A stretch of DNA of 50,136 nt from Candidatus Eremiobacteraceae bacterium (GTDB lineage Bacteria > Vulcanimicrobiota > Vulcanimicrobiia > Eremiobacterales > Eremiobacteraceae), in NCBI GenBank assembly GCA_036511855.1, contig DATCBN010000074.1:1-50136 (forward strand). The letters run 5' to 3'. Of the stretch, positions 33,329 through 40,758 are shown in pieces. The notes beneath the pieces were generated by a model, which was given only the letters and a program-made list of their open reading frames with translations, was not told the origin of the DNA and made no database searches. Position numbers and translations under genes: made by a program. The first letter of the stretch is position 1. Each line of letters begins with the position of its first letter.

Positions 33329-34083
33329 TGAGCGCGCGCCGGCCGCTCTTCGCGGCCAACTGGAAGATGTACAAGACGCCGTCGCAGGCGCGCGACTACC
33401 TACACGCGTTCGCGCCGGCGGCCGCGACTCTTAGCCAGCGCGCGGACATCGTGTTGTGCGTGCCGTTCATCGACCTCGAAGCAGTGGCCGACGCGTTGGC
33501 GGGCAGCCCGGTGGCGTTCGGCGCGCAGGATTGCTACTGGCAGGCAGAGGGCGCGTTCACCGGCGAGATCAGCGCTGCCATGCTCAAGGCGATGCGCTGC
33601 GGCTATTGCATCGTCGGACATTCGGAACGGCGCCAGCATTTCGGCGAGACCGACGAGACGGTCGCCAAGAAAGTTTCGGCGTTGCTCGCGGTCGGGGTCA
33701 CGCCGATCGTCTGCGTCGGCGAATCGCTCGACGAACACAAAGCCGGCCTCACCTTACAGCGCGTCATGCAGCAAGTGAACGATGGGCTGGGGCATCTCGA
33801 AGACGATGAGCGCGCGGCGCTCGTGGTGGCGTACGAACCGATCTGGGCCATAGGAACGGGCATGACCGATTCACCGGACAACGCCAACCGCACGATTTCA
33901 CTCATCCGGCAATCCGCCGGCGGCCTCGCTGACGCGCGCGTGGTGTACGGCGGATCTATGAAGGCCGACAACGCGACGCTTTGTTGCGCGCAGCCCGACA
34001 TCGATGGCGGATTGATCGGCTCCGCCAGCCTCGACCCTGCCGGATTCCTCACCCTCATCAGCAACGGCCTGGGCAATGCCTGA
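33328..34083 (+). CDS. tpiA: Triosephosphate isomerase
   Basis: A 251-residue TIM barrel interconverting dihydroxyacetone phosphate and glyceraldehyde 3-phosphate. Start GTG at 33328 gives the normal N-terminus RRPLFAANWKMYK, with catalytic Lys13. H98 in IVGHSERR and E170 in VAYEPIWAIGTG are the other active-site residues. YGGSMKADN and DGGLIGSASL form the phosphate grip. The frame is open upstream inside pgk but the true start is fixed by homology and by the one-base overlap with the pgk stop. It overlaps the gpmI start by eight nt. Confidence 0.96.
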   Translation: MSARRPLFAANWKMYKTPSQARDYLHAFAPAAATLSQRADIVLCVPFIDLEAVADALAGSPVAFGAQDCYWQAEGAFTGEISAAMLKAMRCGYCIVGHSERRQHFGETDETVAKKVSALLAVGVTPIVCVGESLDEHKAGLTLQRVMQQVNDGLGHLEDDERAALVVAYEPIWAIGTGMTDSPDNANRTISLIRQSAGGLADARVVYGGSMKADNATLCCAQPDIDGGLIGSASLDPAGFLTLISNGLGNA

Positions 34084-35719
34084 CAAGGTATTAGGGCAAA
34101 CCGTACTAGGGCAAGCATCGCTTGCCCATCCCGCGCAAGCCCCCGTACTAGGGCAAGCATCGCTTGCCCATCCAAAATCCGATCCCGTACTAGGGCAAGC
34201 ATCGCTTGCCCATCCCCACGTCGTCCTTTGCATACTCGACGGCTTCGGCTGCTCCAAGGAACTGCGCGGCAACGCGATCGCCGCCGCCGGCATGCCTCGC
34301 TGGCACGCCCTCGCCAAAAATAATCCCTACACGGAAATCCGCGCCGCCGAAGAGAGCGTCGGGTTGCCGGTGGCGCAGCAGGGCAACAGCGAAGTCGGCC
34401 ATTTGAATCTCGGCGCCGGCCGTGTGGTGCTGCAGACCACAACGCGGATCGACGATGCCATCAATCGCGGTGTCTTTGCGAGCAACCCTGCACTCCAGCA
34501 ATGCTTCGCGCATGTCAAGCGGACCGGCGGCGTGCTGCACTTGCTCGGCTTGGTCTCGCCCGGCGGCGTGCACTCGTCGATGAGACACCTCTTCGCGCTC
34601 ATGGACGCCGCAAAAGAGGCGCGTGTGCCGGTGCGGATCGCGGCATTTTTAGACGGCCGCGACACGCCACCCCGAAGCGCCGGACCGTATCTCGCGGAAG
34701 TCGAAGCGAAATGCCGCGAAAATGGCAATGCCGCCATCTCGATGATCTGCGGGCGCTTCTATGCGATGGATCGCGACAAGCGCTGGGACCGCACCGAAAA
34801 AGCGTACGATGCGCTCGTGCGCGGCAAAGGTCTGACGGCAGATTCGGCGGCAGCCGGATTGGAAGCCGCCTACGCGCGCGGCGAGGACGACGAGTTCGTG
34901 CTACCTACAATGATTGGCAACCCAATCGTGGACGGCGATGCATGCCTCTTCTTCAACTTCCGTCCGGATCGTGCGCGGCAACTCACGCGCGCCTTCTCCG
35001 ATCCGAGCTTCACAGAATTCCCCGTCGAACATTTCTCCGATTTCGTCTTCGCGATCATGACGCTGTACGATGCCACGTTCACCAATCCGGTCATGTTCGG
35101 CAAAATTCTGGAGCATCGCACGCTCGGCGAGATCGTAGCAGATGCCGGGCTCGCGCAACTCCGTCTGGCGGAGACGGAAAAATACGCGCACGTCACGTAT
35201 TTCTTTAGCGGCGGCCGCGAGCAGCCGTTCCCAGGCGAAGAGCGCGTGCTCATTCCTTCCGCACGCGATGTCGGCACGTACGACAAGAAACCGGAAATGC
35301 GCGCGAGAGAAATAACAGAAGCCGCGCTCTCGGCGGTCAAGTCCGGCAAATTCGCGCTGATCGTGATGAACTACGCGAACCCCGATATGGTGGGCCACAC
35401 TGGCAAATGGGGACCGATCATCGAGTCACTGCACGTCGTGGACAACTGCTTGGGACAACTCGAAGATGCGGTGCGCGCGGCCGGCGCCATCTTGATCGTG
35501 ACCGCAGACCACGGCAACGCCGAAGAAAAGATCGACCTCGCGACCGGCACGGAATTGACCGCCCACACCATCAACCCGGTGCCGTTCGTAGTTGTCGGCG
35601 CGAAGGGTGTGACCAAACTCAAGTCCGGCGGCGCGCTTTGCGACGTGGCGCCGACGATCTTGGCGTTGATGGACCTGGCGCAACCGCCCGAGATGACCTG
35701 CCACTCGCTGCTTAGCTGA
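34076..35719 (+). CDS. gpmI: 2,3-bisphosphoglycerate-independent phosphoglycerate mutase with a repeat-encoded N-terminal extension
   Basis: 547 residues, about 40 more than usual. The first ATG overlaps the tpiA end. Residues 5-9 (VLGQT) are a partial repeat, and VLGQASLAH then occurs at 10-18, 24-32 and 38-46, translated from three palindromic repeats. The normal enzyme begins at HVVLCILDGFG (48-58). S105 in GNSEVGHLNLGAGR is the phosphorylated serine; FLDGRDTPPRS, NFRPDRARQL, YANPDMVGHTGKWG and VTADHGNAEEKID carry the other substrate and Mn ligands. The enzyme core is complete. It should convert 3- to 2-phosphoglycerate and is the last gene of the glycolytic run. No alternative start exists between the repeats and the core, so the extension is probably translated. 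Confidence 0.94.
   Translation: MPDKVLGQTVLGQASLAHPAQAPVLGQASLAHPKSDPVLGQASLAHPHVVLCILDGFGCSKELRGNAIAAAGMPRWHALAKNNPYTEIRAAEESVGLPVAQQGNSEVGHLNLGAGRVVLQTTTRIDDAINRGVFASNPALQQCFAHVKRTGGVLHLLGLVSPGGVHSSMRHLFALMDAAKEARVPVRIAAFLDGRDTPPRSAGPYLAEVEAKCRENGNAAISMICGRFYAMDRDKRWDRTEKAYDALVRGKGLTADSAAAGLEAAYARGEDDEFVLPTMIGNPIVDGDACLFFNFRPDRARQLTRAFSDPSFTEFPVEHFSDFVFAIMTLYDATFTNPVMFGKILEHRTLGEIVADAGLAQLRLAETEKYAHVTYFFSGGREQPFPGEERVLIPSARDVGTYDKKPEMRAREITEAALSAVKSGKFALIVMNYANPDMVGHTGKWGPIIESLHVVDNCLGQLEDAVRAAGAILIVTADHGNAEEKIDLATGTELTAHTINPVPFVVVGAKGVTKLKSGGALCDVAPTILALMDLAQPPEMTCHSLLS
34103..34211 (+). repeat. Three palindromic repeats inside the 5' end of gpmI
   Basis: Copies at 34103-34127, 34145-34169 and 34187-34211, with a partial copy (GTATTAGGGCAAAC) from about 34088. 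Spacing is 42 bp twice (14 codons). Spacers differ in sequence apart from a shared CATCC start. All are oriented and framed to read V-L-G-Q-A-S-L-A-H, as in whiA. Confidence 0.95.
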
Positions 35720-35724
35720 GCTCG

Positions 35725-35881
35725 CTAGGGGCTGAGCTCGTACACATAGCCGTGCCCTCACGGGCCGCCGGCGGCGACGCCACAGAGATTGCCGGCCGCA
35801 TCTCGAATGAGGCTGCTCGCCGGGCTCGCGGGGTCACCGAGAGCAAAAGAGTGCGCGCGGTAAAGAATCCACCATGTATAC
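35725..35881 (-). pseudogene. Degraded fragment of a GloVer-type tandem-repeat protein
   Basis: On the minus strand one frame reads ILYRAHSFALGDPASPASSL, then IRDAAGNLCGVAAGGP, a stop, GHGYVYELSP and a second stop. This matches the repeat of choice-of-anchor GloVer proteins, of general form LYxF...DGAxPxAxLIxDxxGNLYGTTxxGG...GxGxVFxLTP, with an internal stop and substitutions. Only one repeat is recognisable. It lies in the 371-bp gap between gpmI and the repeat-rich secreted gene; the rest of that gap contains only a 49-codon frame I reject and the GAGGAGAG ribosome binding site for 36091. Confidence 0.5.
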
Positions 35882-36090
35882 CATCGCACCGAAGACCTCG
35901 CGTTTGGCCGTCCGGCCTAAATTAGCCCGCTTGTCCTAACCATGGCGTCCCGCGTCAGGGACCTTTTACTCGACGCTGCGCGCACGGAGTTTGGACGGCG
36001 ATATGTTAAGCTCTCCGCTTCGCGGCCGTTGCGGATTTCGCCCGGGGGCGCGTTCGTTTTTGGCCCGTTAATTTATAGAGGAGAGAATTA

Positions 36091-37332
36091 ATGCATATTA
36101 CATCCTTACGTCCGGCGTTGACGACGGCGGCAATTGTCGCTTCGGCCGGGATTCTGGCGGGTGGACTCGCCCTTCGGCCGGCTTTTGCGGTTGGCGGCTC
36201 CGCTATTGTGGGTCCGTTCACCGTCACTCACTGCACTCAATCGGCGCCGTGTAAAGCCTACAGCAACGCCGGCACGGGTCCGGGTCTGCGCGGTATCAAT
36301 ACAAGTTCATCATCCGCTGGTTCGGGCCTGATCGGAACGGCGACCTTGAACGGCACGGGAGTAACGGGTCAGGGGAGCACGGGCCCCGGCGTGATTGGAA
36401 CGTCTGCAAACGGCCTCGGCGTCGTCGGGGCTTCGACGTCGTCCATTGGTGTCTTGGGAAACTCGACTTCCCTCATTGGCGTCGAGGGTATATCCACCTC
36501 AAGCAACACGTCGAACGCCGGCGTCCAAGGAGAAAATAACTCCTCCACGATTGCCGTCCGCGCGAACGGTTTCGGCGGTCCGCTCTTTGTCGGGAACGGC
36601 TCCGGGGGCCTCGACGTTTTCACCGTCGATAACGGCGGCAACGTCGGCGTTGCGGGCAGTGAGACGGTTGTAGGAAATTCGGATGTAGACGCTTTGGACG
36701 CGGGCGGTATCGCTCCGAGCCGCGGCGTTGTCGGAGCTGGAAGCGTGGCTGGTATTGCCGGATTCGGCGAAGGGACGTTTGGAGCCGGCGTCGTCGGCTT
36801 CGGCAACGCGACCGATGCTGCCGCTCTTGTCGTTCAGGATCTCGCGGGCACAGGCGTCCTCGTCAACGGATTCGATAGCGGAAGCAACCTCAAATTTCAG
36901 GTCCAGGATAATGGAACTGTGTTCGCACACAGCTTCGTCAATGCGTTTGACACGGCCGGGCAAAAAGTTACCACCTACGCGACTATGTCGAGCACACCGA
37001 ATGTTGAAGACTTTGGCGAAGCGCAGTTGACCGCTGGCCAGACCTACGTAAGCATCAAGCGCGCATTTGCCAGCGCGATCGATTCGCGGTATACGTACAT
37101 GGTATTCATCACGCCGGAAGGCGACACGCGCGGCCTCTACGTTACGCAAAAAACGCCCGCCGGCTTTATCGTGCGGGAAAGTCAGGGCGGACGCTCGGAG
37201 GCGGCTTTTAGCTACCGCATCGTAGCGCAGCCGTTCAGGTCGACGACAGCCTCTATGATTCCCGGACGCGCGCCGTCGCACCAACTGCCACATCTGGCCA
37301 CGCTACACCACGTTCCGAAATCAAAACAATAG
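36091..37332 (+). CDS. Secreted Gly/Ser-repeat protein, paralogue of the protein at 2883-4352
   Basis: 413 residues with a signal peptide (TTAAIVASAGILAGGLAL) and start supported by GAGGAGAG. The mature N-terminal region consists of short G-[VI]-x-G-x-[ST] repeats such as GVTGQGSTGPGVIGTSANGL and GVVGASTSSIGVLGNSTS, with a beta-helix-like character. A Gly/Ala-rich middle follows, then the conserved C-terminal block VFITPEGDTRGLY, GFIVRESQGGRSEAAFSYRI and VAQPF shared with the 2.9 kb paralogue. Unknown function; possibly a self-assembling surface protein. It is 32 kb from its paralogue, so the family is dispersed rather than tandem. Confidence 0.78.
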   Translation: MHITSLRPALTTAAIVASAGILAGGLALRPAFAVGGSAIVGPFTVTHCTQSAPCKAYSNAGTGPGLRGINTSSSSAGSGLIGTATLNGTGVTGQGSTGPGVIGTSANGLGVVGASTSSIGVLGNSTSLIGVEGISTSSNTSNAGVQGENNSSTIAVRANGFGGPLFVGNGSGGLDVFTVDNGGNVGVAGSETVVGNSDVDALDAGGIAPSRGVVGAGSVAGIAGFGEGTFGAGVVGFGNATDAAALVVQDLAGTGVLVNGFDSGSNLKFQVQDNGTVFAHSFVNAFDTAGQKVTTYATMSSTPNVEDFGEAQLTAGQTYVSIKRAFASAIDSRYTYMVFITPEGDTRGLYVTQKTPAGFIVRESQGGRSEAAFSYRIVAQPFRSTTASMIPGRAPSHQLPHLATLHHVPKSKQ

Positions 37333-37504
37333 GGATCATCGTTCCGGCCGACCATAAAGGTCGGCGCCACGAAGCGTCGCCGCAAGCCGGCGACGCTATG
37401 ATGGCGTCGTGGACCAATGTCGTCGGCGACAACGAGGAGGATCCGCCCGATCCGCAGCCCATCAGAGTCAGCGCGATTGTGACGAACACGACGAGATTCT
37501 TCAT
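37253..37504 (-). pseudogene. Truncated lipoprotein start, probably a membrane-fusion (efflux adaptor) protein
   Basis: An 83-codon frame opening MKNLVVFVTIALTLMGC, a normal lipoprotein signal with AAGGAG eight nt upstream. After about 35 residues the coding character is lost: the frame runs through a second-family palindrome (37346-37366) and then backwards over the end of the convergent gene at 37332. Because it directly follows a TolC fragment in the same direction, I infer a broken efflux operon whose adaptor gene kept only its start. The first 35 residues could also be a small lipoprotein of its own. Confidence 0.5.
37346..37366. repeat. Second palindrome family, copy with altered stem
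   Basis: GGCCGACC-ATAAA-GGTCGGCG. Compared with the 5882 and 44784 copies (GATG/CATC), the inner stem is GACC/GGTC, so both arms changed together while the ATAAA loop stayed. It marks the point where the adaptor fragment loses coding character. Confidence 0.65.
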
Positions 37505-37536
37505 TCTATGTGCTCCTTGAATGGATTCCTTGAACG

Positions 37537-37911
37537 TTAGAGTGGATCACCGGCGGCGTGGTGCAGCCCGGCGACTGCGAGATCGAGGCGAGCCTGTGCC
37601 GTCAACGTGGTCTCGCGGGCGGACGCGAGCACTGAAAGCGCGTCAAGCGTCTCCAACTCTATCCCTTTGCCCGCGCGCTCGCGCAGACGAGCGACGCGCA
37701 GGTTCTCCTGGGCTGATGTGAGCGCGAGTTCGGCCGTCCCGAGGTTGATCCGCGCGGCTTGCAGCGCGCGCCACGCGTTCGCAACGTCGCCTCGCGCCGT
37801 CAGCGATGCACGCTCGTAGCCGACTTGCGCCTTGTCGAATGCGGCGGTCGATTCCGCGACCTGCGCCGACCGAAGGCCTTGATACGAGCCGAGAATGTGA
37901 GCGACGCTCAC
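37537..37911 (-). pseudogene. C-terminal fragment of a TolC-family outer membrane efflux protein
   Basis: 124 residues of a TolC/OEP coiled-coil: AQVAESTAAFDKAQVGYERA, then ARGDVANAWRALQAARINLG and LRVARLRERAGKGIELETLD, the classic second-repeat helices with an L-x-A-x-x-x-L periodicity. A full TolC homologue has 400-500 residues; the signal peptide and first half are missing. The fragment abuts the stop of the VIT1-like gene (25 nt), as if deletion joined the two. It is followed by the truncated adaptor start. Confidence 0.75.
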
Positions 37912-37935
37912 GACCCCACAGACCGCTTGTCGCAG

Positions 37936-38646
37936 CTAGGCGATCAAGCGCGCGCAGAAAAAGGCGACTGCAGCCGCTATCCCGCCTATTAGCGTTGTTT
38001 GGAGCGCTGAGCGCGCCCAGGAAACACCGGTGAAATTACCTTTCACCGCACCGAAGATAAATAACGCCACCATGGTCACTCCGATTGAATACGGAAGCGC
38101 ATGGCCGGCATCGGCAAATGCGACGTATGGCGCGAGCGGAAGAACGCCGCCCACGACATAGGAGCCGCCGATGCGCAGTGCACTCATCGGAGCTTCCATG
38201 GCGTTGGGCTTCTCAAGACCTAGCTCGAATCGCATCATGAACTCGATCCATCGCTCTTTGTCCGAGGTGATAGCGGTCGTTACCACCCTCAGTGCGTCAC
38301 CCTGCACGCCATACGAGCGTATGATCGCTTCTATCTCTGCTCGTTCCTCATCCGGAACATCGTCTATTTCTTTGGCTTCGCGCCTGCGTTCGCTCGCATA
38401 ATGTTCGACGTCGGAGCGCGCCGCAAGATATCCACCGAGCCCCATCGCGATGCCGCCCGCCGCAAGCTCTGCGACGCCGGCCGTGAGGACGATGTGCGAC
38501 GCCGCGATCGCTCCGCTTATACCGGCCGCGAGAGCGAACGGTACGGTGAGCCCGTCGGACATGCCGATGACGATATCGCGCACCGTACTCGAAGCAGTGA
38601 AATGCTCCTCGATATGCGCTCGTCTGGGAATAGGCTGTCTCTTCAT
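37936..38646 (-). CDS. VIT1/CCC1-family Fe/Mn transporter
   Basis: 236 residues. Members export or store Fe(II)/Mn(II) across membranes. TVRDIVIGMSDGLTVPFALA is the signature first helix with the conserved Asp, followed by GGIAMGLGGYLAARSDVEHY. A cytoplasmic helical metal-binding loop rich in Glu (EIDDVPDEERAEIEAIIRSY) precedes the last helices. Four to five transmembrane helices are visible; length is typical. The start has no strong ribosome binding site. Upstream is a repeat hairpin at 38668; downstream it runs into the TolC fragment. Confidence 0.88.
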   Translation of the reverse strand: MKRQPIPRRAHIEEHFTASSTVRDIVIGMSDGLTVPFALAAGISGAIAASHIVLTAGVAELAAGGIAMGLGGYLAARSDVEHYASERRREAKEIDDVPDEERAEIEAIIRSYGVQGDALRVVTTAITSDKERWIEFMMRFELGLEKPNAMEAPMSALRIGGSYVVGGVLPLAPYVAFADAGHALPYSIGVTMVALFIFGAVKGNFTGVSWARSALQTTLIGGIAAAVAFFCARLIA

Positions 38647-38667
38647 TATTATTGCGTGACGGTTTAT

Positions 38668-38692
38668 GGGCGAGCGATGCTCGCCCTCCTAC
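38668..38692. repeat. Palindromic repeat hairpin, GGGCGAGC variant
   Basis: GGGCGAGC-GAT-GCTCGCCC followed by TCCTAC. Arm changes are compensated. It lies 21 nt upstream of the VIT1-like gene and next to the sialidase-gene terminator. Confidence 0.8.
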
Positions 38693-38709
38693 AAACCACG
38701 GAGGTAGAC

Positions 38710-38745
38710 AAAAAAAATACGCCGCGAACTTTCGTTTGCGGCGTA
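38710..38745 (-). terminator. Rho-independent terminator of the sialidase-fold gene
   Basis: On the minus strand the stem TACGCCGC...GCGGCGTA (8 bp, 12-nt loop) is followed by a run of eight T residues, 38 nt beyond the stop at 38783. The clearest intrinsic terminator in the window. Confidence 0.9.
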
Positions 38746-38782
38746 AACGCGAGGATCAACTGTGTCTAGTTTTGGAAATCGG

Positions 38783-40318
38783 TTAGATCTTCAAGCCGCC
38801 GATTTCGTCTTGACCCGTGGTGCCAGACCGCGTGTCCGTCCACGAGCCGAACAGTGTGTTTCCTCTCCAGATGTCTCCCGTGTAGTCGCCCATGAATCCG
38901 CTGCCAAATCCGTCGTTGAACGGATTAGACGAGACGGTGGAGAGGCGCGCTCCCGCGGCGAACGAGACGCCGCCGTTGGCAGAAGTTGAGGCGAAGGCAT
39001 CGTAGTTGATGTTTGAAGGATCGAGACGCCGGTCGAGCCACGTCGCGCCCACCGTGCCAGTCGAGCTTGTCGTGAGCCAGGGGAAGAACTCATCGTTCGG
39101 GGCTCCGGGCGCCACTCGCACGGGAGTGCTCCATGACGAGCCGCCGGACCCTGAGTGTGAGACGTAGACGATCAATCTCGTTCCGTTCCACTTGTACATG
39201 ATGGTATACAGCCGGTTGGCAAAGTTCCCGCTCGAACGGTCGACGTCGACGGCTGGAACGTTGCTGACCCGCTCGCTCGTGTTGGGCAGGCAGCCGTAGA
39301 ACGCTCCGCAGGAGTCCGGAGCGAGAGGAGCTTTTGCAATGAGGACCGGCGCCGACCAAGAAACGCCGCCATTTGTGGACTTCGCGAACATGATCATGGA
39401 TGTGGTTCCGCCGCAGTCCCCGGTTGGGCCGGTGGCCGAGCAACGCATCCAGGTGACGTAGACGGTGCCGTCTTTTCCAATCGCGAGGTCGCTGAATTGG
39501 TCGACGACGGGATACACAGCGCTGTCGACCTTGACGTTGTGCCAGGTGCTACCGTGGTCCGTGGAGTGGCCCACGGCGATGATCGAGTTCGAAGACGGAT
39601 CGAATTCCGTTGTCGAGATGTAGATGTCGTCTTTTCCTGGGCTCGTCGGCGTGTCGTCGATCTGCGTCCAGGGTTTGTCGACGAAAGTCCACGGAGAGAT
39701 TCCAACGACCGCTTGCGCGGGCGCCGACCATGTCGTTCCATTGTTTGTCGACTTTTCGAACGCAATCACACTCCCAGACCCGATGGCGTCGATGGCGGTG
39801 ATATAGGCGACGTGGTTCGTGTCATAACCCACGCCGGGATCGCCGTCGCCGCTGGCGCCGGAAAGCACGTTCATGCAGGTGTGGTTCCAGGTCGATCCGC
39901 CGTTGCTCGATGCATAGAAGCCTTCCACGGCTGAACAGTTGTAATCGTTGGCTCCGGAAAGCAAATGCATCGAGTTGTTCGGGTCTACGGTGATGGGTGT
40001 TTCGTTGGCGGGACTGCCACCGTTAGACGCTTGGACGTTGGGCGTCGTGCACGGCACGGGCGAACAATTTAAGTTGTCGGGAGACACTTGGGGCCGAATC
40101 GCATATGGAATCCGCAATTTTCCCGCACGAATGGCCTGCGCGATCAAAACGCTGCCGGATACCGGGCTGCGCATGTTGATCCTTGGAGCGTAGTTGACGT
40201 ATCTGGCGTAGTTCGAGGTGCCCGCGATCTGTTGCAATGCGGTGGTCATCTGGAAGTCGTTGGCCGGCGCGGCTTGAAACTGCATCAAGCCCGTCAATGC
40301 CAAGGCGGCAATGATCAT
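38783..40318 (-). CDS. Secreted sialidase-fold (BNR/Asp-box) protein
   Basis: 511 residues with a short signal peptide (MIIAALALTGLMQFQAAPAN). Asp-box-like turns of the form S-x-[DN]-x-G-x-[TS]-W recur as SSNGGSTW, STNNGTTW, STDHGSTW and STNGGVSW, spaced as in a six-bladed sialidase-type propeller. The sequence between has GDPGVGYDTNHVAYI and DLAIGKDGTVYVTWMR. The Arg triad and Tyr/Glu nucleophile of true sialidases cannot be assigned, so it may be a glycan-binding or other propeller protein. A 440-bp intergenic region upstream contains two palindromic sites and an inverted repeat. Confidence 0.8.
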   Translation of the reverse strand: MIIAALALTGLMQFQAAPANDFQMTTALQQIAGTSNYARYVNYAPRINMRSPVSGSVLIAQAIRAGKLRIPYAIRPQVSPDNLNCSPVPCTTPNVQASNGGSPANETPITVDPNNSMHLLSGANDYNCSAVEGFYASSNGGSTWNHTCMNVLSGASGDGDPGVGYDTNHVAYITAIDAIGSGSVIAFEKSTNNGTTWSAPAQAVVGISPWTFVDKPWTQIDDTPTSPGKDDIYISTTEFDPSSNSIIAVGHSTDHGSTWHNVKVDSAVYPVVDQFSDLAIGKDGTVYVTWMRCSATGPTGDCGGTTSMIMFAKSTNGGVSWSAPVLIAKAPLAPDSCGAFYGCLPNTSERVSNVPAVDVDRSSGNFANRLYTIMYKWNGTRLIVYVSHSGSGGSSWSTPVRVAPGAPNDEFFPWLTTSSTGTVGATWLDRRLDPSNINYDAFASTSANGGVSFAAGARLSTVSSNPFNDGFGSGFMGDYTGDIWRGNTLFGSWTDTRSGTTGQDEIGGLKI

Positions 40319-40342
40319 GTTGATTTCCTTCTGATCTCATAG

Positions 40343-40387
40343 CGAGGTGCTTGCTTCTCGGCATCCAGATTCTTCTAGAGCACCTCG
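40343..40387 (-). promoter_or_regulatory. Inverted repeat in the 5' leader of the sialidase-fold gene
   Basis: CGAGGTGCT...AGCACCTCG, 9-bp arms separated by 27 nt, beginning 25 nt upstream of the start. It could form a long stem in the mRNA leader or be an operator; no further evidence. Confidence 0.4.
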
Positions 40388-40471
40388 AAACACTTTCCGG
40401 GCGGCCATCAAGTTTTGCCTGTCCCGGCTCAGGGGGTCTGGGGCGGGCGCGTTACCGGGATTTCCGAAGTT

Positions 40472-40530
40472 GGCAATCGCGACTGCCGACGAAATCCGGA
40501 GAGCTACGCCGGAAAACAATCGCGACTGTT
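40472..40530. promoter_or_regulatory. Pair of palindromic operator-like sites
   Basis: GGCAATCGCGACTGCC (40472-40487) and AACAATCGCGACTGTT (40515-40530). Both have the core CA-A-TCGCGA-C-TG, and the outer two bases change in a compensated way (GG/CC to AA/TT). The centres are 43 bp apart, close to four helical turns. They lie in the 440-bp gap between divergent genes (40319-40758); I see no gene there. Confidence 0.4.
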
Positions 40531-40758
40531 TTTCATTCGCCGGGCCTGCTGGACGATTCAATACCAAATGCATACGTATGCAACGAAGCTAGGAACCGGC
40601 GACGTCAAGGCCAATTAGAAACGCCTGCTGCCTGCAGGTGCCACGATATGGAGCCACATCGATGCAAGAGCAAGACAACCCGGTCGGACAGATCATAGAC
40701 GTGCTCGAGAGATAATAGCGCCAAGGGCCGGGGGCTTGCCTCATCCAATCTAACGCCC

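Noticed and set aside
35942-36091. A 49-codon frame ending on the start codon of the repeat-rich secreted gene (TAATG)
   Set aside because: No ribosome binding site or recognisable protein character; the overlap is likely chance, although a leader peptide cannot be excluded.
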